This document shows positions 24,301 to 35,991 of a stretch of DNA of 64,000 nt, in pieces (the first letter of the stretch is position 1; every line of letters begins with the position of its first letter). The position numbers were made by a program, and so were the translations under genes. Under the pieces are notes generated by a model that did not search any database, was not told the DNA's origin, and was given only the letters and a program-made list of their open reading frames with translations. The stretch comes from Tanytarsus gracilentus (lineage: Eukaryota > Arthropoda > Insecta > Diptera > Chironomidae), in the NCBI GenBank assembly GCA_038502055.1, contig JAXRKN010000045.1:6036501-6100500 (forward strand), read 5' to 3'.

Positions 24301-27300
24301 TTCATCCCTCCTTCAATTCAAAACAAATTTGTTACATCAAACTGTCGACCCATAAAGACGATGATTTATCAAGTCTTAAGAATTCACGAAAGAATCAACA
24401 AATTGGCACATTGTAAGATTTTTGAAATTTATTATTGGAATTCCCCTTAATTTGTTTGCAAACAATTAAAAGAGGTTAATTAAAATTTATTTCAATTGAA
24501 GCTAATTGCTTAGGTAGAAGTTGAAAATTGAGTCAGCAAAGTAATTTGTTTTCCAATTAGGTTTCTTTGCACGTTCAAAGAGAATTTAAGTAGCAAAAAC
24601 ATTTAATTTATTTCTCTCTTCAAAAATGCCACGTGATCGACAAAAAAAATAATCCGAATAATAAAGTCGTTATAGAAATTCATTTACAGAAATGTGACCC
24701 TTGTGAACATAAAACTTTTCATGAGAAAATTTTGAAAAATGTGTTGGCGTTTAAGCTAAATATAATTTCTCAAAAGATATCCTTACTAATTCACAAGCTA
24801 TCGCATTGACGATTTCCATCGGAAGAAACAATTGCTTCCATTCTCAGTCCCACATACGCAACTTGAAGACGCACTAATTTTTAAGCGTTGTGTCGAGAAA
24901 GTGATGTTGACATTTTTGTTGATTTAGGCGTAAGAAAGGAAAACAAATTTTCTAAGAAAAAGAGCCTGAAATAACAGATGTATCACATTCGTCATGAGAC
25001 AAATTTTCGAGAGAAAAAGGACAATTTATTTTTTTATAAAAAGGAAATGAAGTTTTAGTAAAATTCTAAGAAAAGATAAGGAAAAACTTTTAAAATAAAA
25101 TTCGATGACGATCGGGTGATTTTTTATGAAAGAAAAAGTTGTCGTCTCACTCCGAAATAATTTGGATATTTAAATTGAGTTCTTCTTGCTTTTATTTTCA
25201 TCAATTTTCATTCAAGCTTTTTATTAATGGTGGTGACTTATAAACATTTAACAGTGAAACCGATAACTGAGTGACATTAAAATTGAATTTGAATTTTGAA
25301 AATGACTTTCAGCTATCATCAACATTTTATATTAGTTCAATATTTGTTCATCAATTGAAAATTTGATGCCGCTTTGTGCGAAAAAAAGTTTTCGGACTTT
25401 CGGTCATGCATGAAAAAATTCTTTTGAGGGCATTTGGGTCAATAATTTTCCCAATCCTGATTTTCAACACGTGAAAACGAATGAATGAAAATTCCAAACT
25501 GAACTGAAAATAAAATTGAATGTTCGAACATCTCTTTTCAAGAGAGATTAAATTTTTAAGCGAAATTCATCAGGATAAGTGAAAATATAAAATTGCATTT
25601 TTTAAGGAATATTTTTAATAAAGCACTAAGATTTTCTTAAAATTTTTCAGTTTTTGAAAAAATTTTGAGTTTCTAAAACAGATTCAAAAATCTCAAAACT
25701 GAAATCCAAAAGATAAATTGAAAAATTCACATCGGTCTCTGATGCATGTCAGTTTATCTTCAACTGCATTTGCACCTTGAAATGTGTCAGAATTTCTACA
25801 CTTTAATCTCAAAGCTTTCACAAAAGTCTTTGAACCACGCTCGGTTATATTGTAAGTGGATGCCATCAGTCAACGTCCCATTATGAAATTGATAGGAAAT
25901 TATTAAAGGCGATGAAAACGTTTCATTATGAAAAGAAGAGGCATCTCGTTTATTTATTTGTTGAACGCGCAATCGAGAAGATGAAAAGTAAGAAAAAGTA
26001 TTTTTAGATAATGTCATTCATCGTCTTGAGTCAATTTGTCAGCGTCAATAAAAACAAAATCGCGTTTGTTGAAACAATTTATTAAAATATTTAAGAAAAA
26101 ATTTCTTTTTCTTTTGCAGTCGCCGTTGTTGTTTGTTTCTTCTTAAGCTGGTTTCCATTTCACGCTCAGGTTTGTATGAAAAAAAAACAAATTTTCTTAT
26201 TGCTGACTATATGGCGGTTGCTCTTGACATTGATGTAGCTTTTACCTGCGCCATGTGGCTAATTAATTGAATATTTTATCTAAAGACGTTCGTGCAAAAT
26301 TTTGCTGAAGTAAACATTTATAGGGAAAAATAAATTTAGAGTAAGATATTGCCAGAAGAAGTAATTAGGTCGATAATTCAAACAAAAGTCACCAGAAAAA
26401 TTTCCTAATTATTTGTTTAAGAGGCCAAAAAGAAATTCTATCAATGCTCGAAAAATTCATTGCACATCAGAGATTTTCATGGATATTTTTTTATGATGAA
26501 AAAAGTTTTATACACATTTTTTTGTTTAGGCATTGAATGGATAAAAAATTCACGAGATGAAAGCAGATATTTTGAGCAAACATTACGTGCCAAAAATTTC
26601 GGCGGTCATGAAGTTTATAGCAACAATGTGACATGTCGATTACCGTTAGCTTCCATCAAATTAGGACCAAAATTTAATTAAATTTTTTCACTCGAGAAAG
26701 CTGTTGAATATTATAAAAGGTCTTTCCGGAGTTATCTCCCCCTTCATTATTAAGCTACTGCAAAAAAAATTTCACAGCATATTTCTAATCCACATCACAG
26801 TTCTACATGCTTTTTAACCAATGGCAGCGGTAAAAGCTTTCAGCATCCTCATCATGCACACCAAACATAACTCTGATGATGTGTGTGTGCGGTATTTGCT
26901 GACGGCATTAAAAATTTATGCGAATAATGCAGAAAAATAAACGTCAATTTTTTTCATTTTTTCATCCCATATCTAGAGAATTGTCTTTATGTATGTGACT
27001 TACAGCGGAAATCAAGATAGCGAAACCTTGTCAACCATTTATACGTATACCACATACATCTCCGGAGTCCTTTATTACGTCTCCACATGCATAAATCCGA
27101 TTCTATATAATCTCATGTCGAATAAATTTCGACAGGCTTTTAAGGTAAGCGAGAGCTTTTGCACATAATAATCTGATTTTCTGCATGACTTAATTCTTGA
27201 AACAAAAGAAATAGAATGATGGGTTTGAAGTAGTTTCTTTCGTAGTTTGAGTATTAAAATATCCTCTCTGTGTTCTTTAAACTATCTGGCAATACAGCTT

Positions 27301-28642
27301 AATTCAATTTCAGTCTCTCTTTAGGAGACACTTCAAAAAAGATGTTGCTCATGTACTGCATCACCACAAGACCTTCAAAAGCGCCAATACAGAATGCTAC
27401 AAAGAGGCAGAAAGCGGGGTCGATGGTACATTCAATCAGAGCCATCGGAATACTCAGGTATGAGCGCTTAGAATAATATTTGTAGAGTTTTGTAAATATA
27501 ATTCCGAAGTTACATTGTGTGACACTCCAAGGGATAAACACATATGAAAATAACCCGATTTTAAATTAAAAACTGTGGTTCACTAAAACAAATCAATAAT
27601 AAGTCCTCAGGGTATAAAAAACTGTTCAGGAATTTTTCCAGTAAATCACATCCAACATGTTCATTCCTTGAGGAAATCTCTAGATATTGAATTTCGAGTC
27701 TCATCTTTCTATATTTTCGTTTCTCCATCAGGATCCGGAAAGGACGAATACTACTCATCCTCTACTACTCAGAAGCAATCAATCGAAACAATAACGGCAT
27801 CGAGAAACACTTCAGTTAAGCAATTGAGCAAACTTCATACTGACAACAATTTTATTAAATCTCCATCCGTAATCGAAATGGCGTCGGTAACGTCACGTTT
27901 TCCTCACGTTAAAAACGAGAATGATATTGCATGCTTATCAAAGGTGGTGAGCGGATCAGAAATAAACATTTATTCGGATGATTGCGTGCAAGAAATTCAA
28001 CTCAATATTTTCCCGCCCTCAGCTGCAAGTCATCACTGTCATGCGGAAAGGGAGAAAATGTCACGATGTAAATATTGCGGGAATGGAGTCGGAGGTGCTG
28101 AAGAGGCGAATTGTTTGAGCATCGATGTTATTCAGGAGAATAGTAATAATAGCAGTAAGTCGGGTAGTAGCAATAATGGTGGTGGTGGCTCAAGTGTTGG
28201 TGGTGGCAGTAGTGGTGTCAATGAATCCGAAGAATGTCATGGGAAATCTTTGCAGGGACAATTTTCGCATATTGCCTTTAAGCGAAGCAACAGCATCCTC
28301 CACATTTCAATAGGAAATTCTTCTAAAATTATGAAACGACGGAAACGAAAAAGTCAATGGAGCTTCTCGAGGATATTCAAAAGGAAAAAAGAGTGCTACA
28401 GTCCGGATGGAAAAGTTTTGCACTTGAGTTCGGGTGCGTTAAATGTGATAAATGACGACATGATAATTTGTATAAATAAAAAAAATCGCATTTCAACGAC
28501 GACGGCAGCAGCTTCGAGTTGCCAACTCAACAACGAAATCTATCAAAATCGATTGAGATCGATCCTCGATGGAGACTTGGAGTACGGTGCTAACGAGTTA
28601 GATTTTTACATGAACGAAATTAAAATGAGAGAAATGAGTTGA
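21348..28642 (+). CDS. Neuromedin-U/pyrokinin/CAPA-type neuropeptide GPCR
   Basis: A class A receptor of the family that binds insect CAPA and pyrokinin peptides (PRXamide group) at the plasma membrane, usually coupling to calcium signalling. Exons 21348-21792, 21921-22340, 26120-26169, 26977-27144, 27314-27457 and 27773-28642 join to 698 residues. The N-terminus has N-glycosylation sites NTS, NLT and NFT (N14, N22, N28). TM1 starts near residue 52. ERY (155-157) replaces DRY, SWFP stands in place of CWxP in TM6, and NPILY (345-349) closes TM7. The cysteines for the extracellular disulfide are visible (VFC, SWC). SMHTATNYYLFSLSVSD and SANATVLTITAFTIERY are characteristic of CapaR/PK1-R. The C-terminal tail is unusually long (about 340 residues), rich in Ser, Asn and Gly, with basic clusters. 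I cannot separate a CAPA from a pyrokinin receptor by eye. A polyadenylation signal is at 28848-28853. Confidence 0.88.
22341..26119 (+). other. 3.8-kb intron of the GPCR gene
   Basis: A large AT-rich intron between the exon ending KRVIKML and the 50-nt exon coding for TM6. It starts GTGAGT and ends TTTTGCAG. A minus-strand frame of 152 codons at 23287-23745 is rich in Phe, Ile, Lys and Asn as expected from AT-rich noncoding DNA and resembles nothing I know. I see no other gene in it. Confidence 0.7.
26170..26976 (+). other. 807-bp intron of the GPCR gene
   Basis: AT-rich intron between the 50-nt TM6 exon and the TM7 exon, bounded by GTTTGT and ATCTAG. It contains nothing recognisable. A 73-codon frame in it is probably chance. 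Confidence 0.6.
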
Positions 28643-29717
28643 ACAGTTTAAAAAGTATTTTCTGTAACTCTTCGCAACGCGCTGTACTTAAAAATCTGCT
28701 TAGAGATAATTGTAAACTTTTAGATAAGAGCATTTAATAATTTAATCAATGGCACTAATGTTTTCCCAAAAGGTTATTAGGAAATAATTAAATTTAAGTT
28801 TCCATATTTTTTGATACAATTTTGTTAATTTTAATGAATTTAATAAGAATAAAGTCTTTGTACTTTTGAAAGGTGTTAGGATTTTTTGAAGGTCGAAAGA
28901 GTATTTCTAATAGAAAAAAATTTGATTAAATTTAGAGAGTTTGGAAAAATTAAGTTTAATTAAAATTTTAATTGCAAATTAAATTTTTGAGATGAATATT
29001 CTCAAAGATCAAATTAAATTCTTGTTTTATTTGATCTGCTTTCAACTGTATCGACTTTCAAAGGATTGATTTGTGAATGGATGCAGCTCACTTTGTAATT
29101 AATTAGGTATAAGCAGTATGTTTGTAAAATGAATGTGTGTTCACACTCAATGTTTTTAGAAAGGAAAAAGTCGCTGTTAATTCAAATTGTAATAAAATTA
29201 AAATATTTTTAAGTGAAAGGAGTTGGAAAATTTTTAAAGTACAAAATCAAAAAATGAAAGAATGGGTTTGATATTTTTCTTAAAAAATGAAGAAAAATTA
29301 ATCAATAAAATAAAGTGAATTGTTGAAAATGGTAATGCCCACTCAATTATTAATATTTTCAGACTTTCAATCTTCTAGGAAACTCCAAATTGTTCATAGT
29401 CGTTTTATGAAGAGTAAACGCAATAAAATATGAATTTATAGGCAAATTATGCAAATAATAAAAAAGGGCCCGGCCTTTTTCTTATACTTTTGCTAATAAA
29501 CCTTGTTATAAAAATTATTTCAGAAGAAAATTGTTTCAAACACGCTTTAGTCAAATTGTGGTGAGTTTGTCATTTAAAAAAAATCAGCAAAATCCTAAAA
29601 AGACGCGAAACAAACAGAAAGTGATGCAAAAAAAAATAACATCAATTTTTCTCTAAATTTATTTCAGTTTTCACTAATTTTTTTTGAACTTTTCCACTAA
29701 TTTCCAAACGAGTTTAA
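28643..29717. other. Spacer between GPCR and CDK2AP1 genes
   Basis: The left part is the GPCR 3' UTR, with AATAAA at 28848-28853. The right part is the CDK2AP1 promoter and 5' UTR, including the recurrent motif at 29580-29595. No gene is seen. Confidence 0.6.
29580..29595 (+). promoter_or_regulatory. Recurrent 16-bp promoter-type motif, CDK2AP1 copy
   Basis: AAAATCAGCAAAATCC, one base different from the commonest form, 122 bp upstream of the CDK2AP1 start codon and in the same orientation. Confidence 0.5.
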
Positions 29718-30144
29718 ATGAATCCGACAAGACGTGAAATGGACTTTATTCAGGAGTTGGAGAAAAATTCCGTTAGCATCACGCAAATCAATAAATCTGT
29801 TCCAGCAAATAACAATGCATCTAAAAATCAAAATAGCGTTCCGAATGTTAATATATCGGCAGTAGTTACGTCTACAATTCAACCGTCATCGCCCTCAATG
29901 TCATCGAATTTGAGCAAATACTCACAATTGCTTATGGTGATAGAAGAAATGGGAAAGGTAAAAGATAAAAGAGAATGACCCTTAAAAAATTAATAAATTT
30001 TAAAATTTCAATAAAAAGGATATTAGGCCAACATACAGTGGAAGCAGATCCAGTGCCGAGAGACTCAAAAGAACAATTGTAACCGCCAGAATTCTTGTTC
30101 GAGAGTGCTTACTGGAGACTGAACGGCAACAATCTGGACGCTAA
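29718..30144 (+). CDS. CDK2AP1: CDK2-associated protein 1/2 homolog (DOC-1 family)
   Basis: A small nuclear protein of the CDK2AP/DOC-1 family, a subunit of the Mi-2/NuRD chromatin-remodelling complex in animals. Exons 29718-29957 and 30019-30144, separated by a 61-bp GT-AG intron, encode 121 residues. The conserved half starts at YSQLLMVIEEMGKDIRPTYS and continues with SAERLKR, then ARILVRECLLETER near the C-terminus, which is diagnostic of the family. The N-terminal 60 residues are Ser/Asn-rich and probably disordered, apart from MNPTRREMDF at the start. Length and C-terminal position of the conserved block fit the family. Confidence 0.92.
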
Positions 30145-31073
30145 ACTCAGGACTGTACTTTCAATTGATGGGTGAGGAACCACCAATTTAACTTAACAAT
30201 GCCTACAAGAACATTCTCTCAAACATATTTATTAGAGGAATGCTTCTGGACAGACACTTCGTATACTTCTGACAAAAAAAAATATTTAAACATATAAATT
30301 ACGATAGACATGTTTTGGTAAGAACATAATTCTTCTATATATACATACATTAGGATAAAATTAAAAACATATAACATATAAGTACAAAAGAAATTGAACC
30401 TTAGCAAAAAAATGGTCGGAGAAGTTTTTGAAAGGAAAAAAGAACTTTTTAAAAAATTCTTTTTTATTCTTCAAAAAATCTCAAAACCAAAATGCGTCAG
30501 TAAAAATCAAAAAACCTGAAATCAAACAATATGAATCTGCCACTAATTGAGAAACCTCAGGATCATCATCACACTTTTCAAAATTAGTAAACCAAAATTT
30601 TAAAATGCAAAAAAAAATTATAAATGTATTTGCTGAAAAAAAAGATGCGACACCCAAAAAGTTTAAAAATCTCATTAATGCAATTGAAAAAGAAATAAAA
30701 TTAAAGATTTAAAGAACTCTTTTTGTTTTTCACTTTCGCATGCTTATCATCGAGATTTTATTTAAAAGGTCAGTTTTTTACATCGAAAAATTTGAACTAA
30801 ATATATATGGGTAATTTCAATAATATTATTTAAGGTTTCAAATAAATAATTGAAATTGAGTTAAACTCATTAATTAAAATTATTTATAAGGAGTGCTTCG
30901 GGGTGTAAATATATTTTAGTTAATTTCGCTAGTAAATAAAATATTTTAAACTTGAACAGGATTTGATTAACTTAAAAGGGGATCACTTTGATAAATTTAC
31001 AAAAAAAAAATAAACATACTTGCTCGAAAGAAAATTTGCCCTCTATAAGCCTAAAACCTTTAAACTCCTAAAA
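30145..31073. other. AT-rich 3' regions of CDK2AP1 and the NUDT6-like gene
   Basis: A convergent intergenic stretch of about 930 bp. It should hold both 3' UTRs. The minus-strand frames at 30219-30407 and 30481-30675 are dominated by Phe, Ile and Tyr and look like noncoding AT-rich DNA. Nothing else is seen. Confidence 0.6.
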
Positions 31074-32733
31074 TCAAATTTTGCTGCTTCCTGAATCAGT
31101 GCTTTTAGGGAAGAAAATTTGGTATTTGCGCTGTAATTTTTCGTGCGTTTTCGTAACAACATCCATAAGCATTCCTTTCTGTTTCAATTCCAGCCAATGA
31201 TTGACGAAGCTTCGATTTGTTTCGTGCACGTTTTCATGATTCATATATTCCTGCATTGGCATCCATTTACAATCGGCTATTTCTCGCTCACATTTTATGA
31301 TATTTTCCGTTAATGGAATTAGTTTCATAATGAAATAGAGGTCTGAGCAACCAAACGCCGCAGAATGAGCATGGCGAACTGCAAAGATAACTGTTTCGTT
31401 AGCATGGATCAATGAGATTTTGAGTTTGTGTTAGTTGATTAGTGTGTGTATGATGGATATTTGAAAATTTACCCGAAATAATGCTCTCGAATTTAGTTTT
31501 GATATTTGTCTCTTCTTCCACCTCTCTAATTGCCGCATCAACGATATCTTCCGTCATTTCGCAATAACCACCTGAAATAATTGTGAATTATGCACTTGAA
31601 TTTGTCTGATAAGATATGAGGCTCACAGACCTGGTAATTTCCATGAATTAGGAATCAATGCATTTCGTTCGCTTACAGCTAAAACTTCATTTCGTTCATT
31701 GATGACGAGCGCACCTACACCGACCTGCAATAAAAATTTTTAACTACTGATTGAAATCTGATTGTGTTTTACCCACCATAGTGTGTGCGAATGGAGGCAC
31801 AGTAATTTGCTCGTTTTTCGGAAGCCAGCGATACATCATTACAAATTCTTCGCGAGCATGATGAAAGTTAAAGCCTTGTTTGGCCAGCACTGGAACCCAA
31901 CCCGCTTGATCGCGATGCACTTTGAACCATATCGCACGTTTCTTTTGTTCCGTCCACGTATCGAGTGATTCTAAAGAAATTTTTGTGAGGTCAGGCGTGA
32001 AAATCGAGATAACTTACGACTCAAAAGACTATCGAAATGTCCCTCATCGCACGTTTCAGCTTGTGAGTCGACTGTGATGCCATTAAATCTGTCTCTAACG
32101 CCTGAGAAGATGCCCTTAACTGGTGCATTTTCCTCATATCTAAAAATGTGTTACAAATAACGATTTAATCAGCAATTAAGTGTTTTCGATAAATTTTTTT
32201 TGCGATAATTATTTAAAATTAGAGCCATGCTCTCTTTTCTTAAAACCACATAAATTTAAAATTATTTTTATCAACTTAAATTTTATTTTAGTCAAACTTT
32301 TGACCATGAACTTGACAATAAAATCTTTTTCTAAACACAAATCATGCTCGCAAACACGCGCGCACTATTAATCTCAAATTGATACAATTAACAATGCATT
32401 TTAAAATATAAAACAAAACGAGAAGTCATCCAGACTCGTTCTATCTCTCTCACACACACACACACACACTTTGTAAAACTGAACTTTGCAGTGTTCTTTG
32501 TCAAAGAATAGTGACCCAATTTTTTTTTTCTTTTTTTTCAAGGTTCTTCAAATCTCGTAATGAGATTATTTTTTATTCCCTTGCACATTTAATTACCTAT
32601 TAAACCACTTGTCACTTGCACTAAGGAGACTTTCATAGTTTTTTTGAGATGCCATAACTCGACTTGTTTTTCTTGCTAGCAATTGCAATGACTGGAGGAG
32701 TATCACTGACACGCGTTGACTATTCAAATTCAT
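31074..32733 (-). CDS. NUDT6: Nudix hydrolase, NUDT6-like
   Basis: Six exons (32733-32597, 32139-32018, 31970-31777, 31724-31631, 31571-31473, 31378-31074) give 316 residues, the length of human NUDT6. The N-terminus is basic and hydrophobic before MASQKN and could be a mitochondrial targeting sequence; a second ATG at MASQKN offers a shorter form. The middle contains FNRYEENAPVKGIFSGVRDRF-type sequence (first 20 residues quoted at most) and a WTEQKKRAIWFKVHRDQA block typical of the NUDT6 pre-Nudix domain. The Nudix box runs from PGGYCEMTED to AIREVEEETNI. It keeps the catalytic REVxEE residues but has Asn where the consensus Gly lies. FGCSDLYFIMKL follows, as in NUDT6. The substrate is a nucleotide-type pyrophosphate, not known precisely. 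The gene is divergent from the capping enzyme gene. Confidence 0.9.
32451..32469. repeat. (CA)n microsatellite
   Basis: A run of about nine CA dinucleotides preceded by a short CT stretch, inside the first intron of the NUDT6-like gene. Confidence 0.9.
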
Positions 32734-33336
32734 TTATATTTTAAATTCTATCGAGCTTTTTGTTAACCAGTCGAGAACTTTTTTTGTCACTCGATATAGG
32801 AAAATCACCCAGCTCGCACGAGTCTAGGGCAGAGATTGCGAGAGAAAATGAATGATAAGAAAACTAAAAATACAAAAAATATATTTTGTGAGCTTTCAGT
32901 GTGTTGAGTTTGTTATGATGTTACTTTTGTGAAAACAAAAGCGCATTTTCACAACGAGCTCTTAGATTGAGAACTTTTAATTAAAAAAAAATAGAATTCA
33001 ACCATTAAATTTCTTAAAAATAGAAAAAACACAAACAAAAGCTCAATTTGCTTTGCAACTAAAAAAAATGCTAAAAATCAGCGAAATCCTAAATTAATTC
33101 CAAGATTTCAACCCCTCGATAAGAAGAAAAAGAAGAAAAGAATCTGAACAACGCAAAAATATTTACAATTTTAAGTGAAAATCTTGAGATAAAAGTGTAA
33201 TTAAACAATTTCAAACACCCAACAGGTAAACGAGAAAGTCACCAATTCAATGACTTCAAATTAAATGCACGAAAACGTGTAATCTAGCACAAAAATTCAA
33301 TTTGACGAAAGCAATTTCAAAAAAGAGAAAATTAAG
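32734..33336. promoter_or_regulatory. Shared divergent promoter region, NUDT6-like / capping enzyme
   Basis: 603 bp separate the two start codons on opposite strands. The region includes both 5' UTRs and an exact copy of AAAATCAGCGAAATCC at 33074-33089. No TATA box is obvious at a convincing position. Confidence 0.5.
33074..33089 (+). promoter_or_regulatory. Recurrent 16-bp promoter-type motif, capping enzyme copy
   Basis: AAAATCAGCGAAATCC, identical to the PIG-Z copy, 247 bp upstream of the capping enzyme start codon in the same orientation. Confidence 0.5.
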
Positions 33337-35477
33337 ATGAGCCATCGACACAATAGTGGACCTGGTCCGATTCCAAATCGTTGGCTTCGATGCCCTATTC
33401 GATCAGATCAGTTTATTTGCGACAAATTCATAGCCTTCAAGACGCCACTGGATCCCAAATTTGATGGCCAAGTTCCTGATGAGTACTCATTTTATCCGTA
33501 TATGCTGTTAAATCTCATGAAAGACTTTTACAAGGTAACTATCTCAAATTGACGAGATTTAATTATATTAGAAAGGATTTTTTTCGCAAGCTGGATTTCA
33601 AATTTCAAAAAACCGTTAAATATATTCAAAAACTAAATTTCATGAAACTTCCAGAAAAAGCTCGGACTTTGGATTGATTTGACAAACACAAATCGCTTCT
33701 ATAATCGAGCGGATATCGAAAAAAAGGACTGTCAGTATGTGAAACTTCAGTGTCGTGGCTTTGGCGAGACGCCATCAAGAGAGCAAGTTCATGCGTTCAT
33801 AGAGCTAGTTGATGAATTCAACAATGATCATCCACTTGAGGTTATTGGCGTGCATTGTACTCATGGATTTAATCGAACTGGATTCCTAATATGCTCATAT
33901 TTGGTGGAGAAATTTGATTTCGACATCGCGGCTGCAATTCAGACATTCGCTGCATCTCGACAACCAGGAATTTACAAACAAGAATATATCAATGAGCTTT
34001 TTAATCGGTATGGAGACGACGATGACGAACCATTGCAAGCACCACCCCTTCCCGAGTGGTGCTTTGATGAAGAAGAAACCGACGACAACTATGAGCCAGC
34101 AGCTGTGCCACTTTTCGCAAATCCAACATCGCGTCATTCGAAAAGTTCACATAAGAGACAACGCGATGAACAGCAAGAAGAACCTGAAAATGAAAGTGAA
34201 AATTTAAGTGATGACGATCAGAATGAATCGGGTGGCAGCAGTGGCGGCAGTAGTGTAAGTGATAAAAAAGCGAAAAAAAGGCGAAAGCACGAACATATTA
34301 AGATGGATGCAACGTTTATGCCTGGTGTGCCGGGTGTTGTTCTGATGACTGATAAGCAGAAAGTGAATACTTTACAGCACATGATTCAAGACATGTGTGA
34401 GTGGAATGGTACTGGATTCCCAGGATGTCAGCCGGTCTCAATGGATCGAAATAATATCTTACTCTTACACACGAAACCCTACAAGGTGTCTTGGAAGGCG
34501 GACGGAACACGCTACATGATGCTAATGAATGGCGATGATGAAAACTATTTCTTCGACCGTGACAACTCATGCTTCAAAGTTGAAGGCATGACATTTCTTA
34601 AACGGGATTTAGTGGCTCGATTGAAAAATACTCTTGTCGATGGTGAAATGGTCATCGATAAGCATGCAGGTCAAAATATGCCGAGATTCCTAATCTACGA
34701 TATAATTACATATGAGGGCGAAAATGTGTCCAAAAAAACATTTGACGAGCGCCTCTTTTTTATTAGATCAAGAATCATTGAGCCGCGTATTGAGGCATTA
34801 AAGCAGCAAGCTATTAAAAAGGAACTAGAGCCGTTTAGTGTAAGAATAAAAGACTTTTGGGATGTGACAACAGCTAGATCACTGTTAGGTGAAAAGTTTG
34901 CTAAACAGCTCTCGCACGAACCTGATGGACTAATTTTTCAACCTAAAATGGAACCATACGTTTGTGGCCGATGTGATGATGTACTCAAGTGGAAACCGAG
35001 CGATCAAAATTCAGTCGATTTTAAGCTCAAAATTATGGATGAGACAGGAGTTGGGTGAGTAAACAAAATTTAGAGTGAATGAATATATTTTTAATTTAAT
35101 CTACTTTTAGCCTAATTCCTCGCAAGAGAGCTCTTTTGTTTGTAGGAGGCATGGACACACCGTTTGCTGAAATGCCCTTTAAGAATGCGCTCAAGGATTT
35201 AGACAAGAAGATTATTGAATGTAAATATGAGAGCAGCAAGTGGGTCTTTATGCGTGTTAGAACTGACAAATCTTATCCTAATGCATACACAACTGCTGTT
35301 GGTGAGTCATGAAAAGTTTTATGCAACAATAGTTTTTAAAACTTTCTAAAATTTTTAGCCGTTTGCAAATCAATTCAAGAACCAGTCACAAAGGACATGT
35401 TACTGAAATATATTGAGAGACATCGCTTTAAGGAAGACGTAGGAGACATGGGACCACCTCAAAAGCAATGGAGATAA
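33337..35477 (+). CDS. mRNA-cap: mRNA capping enzyme (RNA triphosphatase-guanylyltransferase)
   Basis: The bifunctional nuclear enzyme removes the gamma-phosphate from nascent pre-mRNA and transfers GMP to form the cap. Exons 33337-33534, 33655-35054, 35111-35301 and 35359-35477 encode 635 residues (human RNGTT is about 600). The N-terminal triphosphatase has the cysteine-phosphatase loop HCTHGFNRTGF with catalytic Cys134. A Glu/Ser/Lys-rich linker (about 165-245) follows. The guanylyltransferase has the nucleotidyl-Lys motif KADGTRYM with Lys347, then VDGEMV, DGLIFQP and KWKP. The short last exons carry the OB-fold end. The metazoan fusion of the two activities is intact. A polyadenylation signal is at 35556-35561, and the gene converges on Patj. 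Confidence 0.97.
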
Positions 35478-35991
35478 ATTTCAAACTTATTTAATTTCTG
35501 GAGAATGTTTAATTTAAATTTAATTTAGACAAAATCGCGTTACATAATTTTTTGAAATAAACTTTATTTCACAGAAAAATACACATCGAACATCTTTTTT
35601 TATAATAAACTTTTTTATCTTTCTAATGACATCATTAAAAAAATTTCTCTTCAACGTCTATAATGAACTTTTATCCCAAAAAAATAATTTTCACTTTTTC
35701 TTGTTGGCAATTGGCAATCTTTATGAATATAAATTTAATACTTTTCTTTTATAGAGTTATGGGAATGTTTAACATAGAATTGTCATGATTTTAAAGTAAA
35801 TGGAAGATTTTTTTGCAAAATAATTGCACAAAAAATAATTAGGTCAATAATATGTTTAGCTGTGTATACACATTTTGTCAATTAAAGTGTTGTAAGTATA
35901 AGTAGTTGGTGTTGGGTGATAAATAGAGGAGATTATAATATCCGTTAACAGTCTGGCTTTCGTCTAAGTTTATCTAGCTGCGATTAATTTT
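35478..35991. other. Convergent 3' regions of capping enzyme and Patj
   Basis: 514 bp of AT-rich sequence between the two stop codons. AATAAA at 35556-35561 serves the plus-strand gene. No further gene is seen. Confidence 0.6.
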
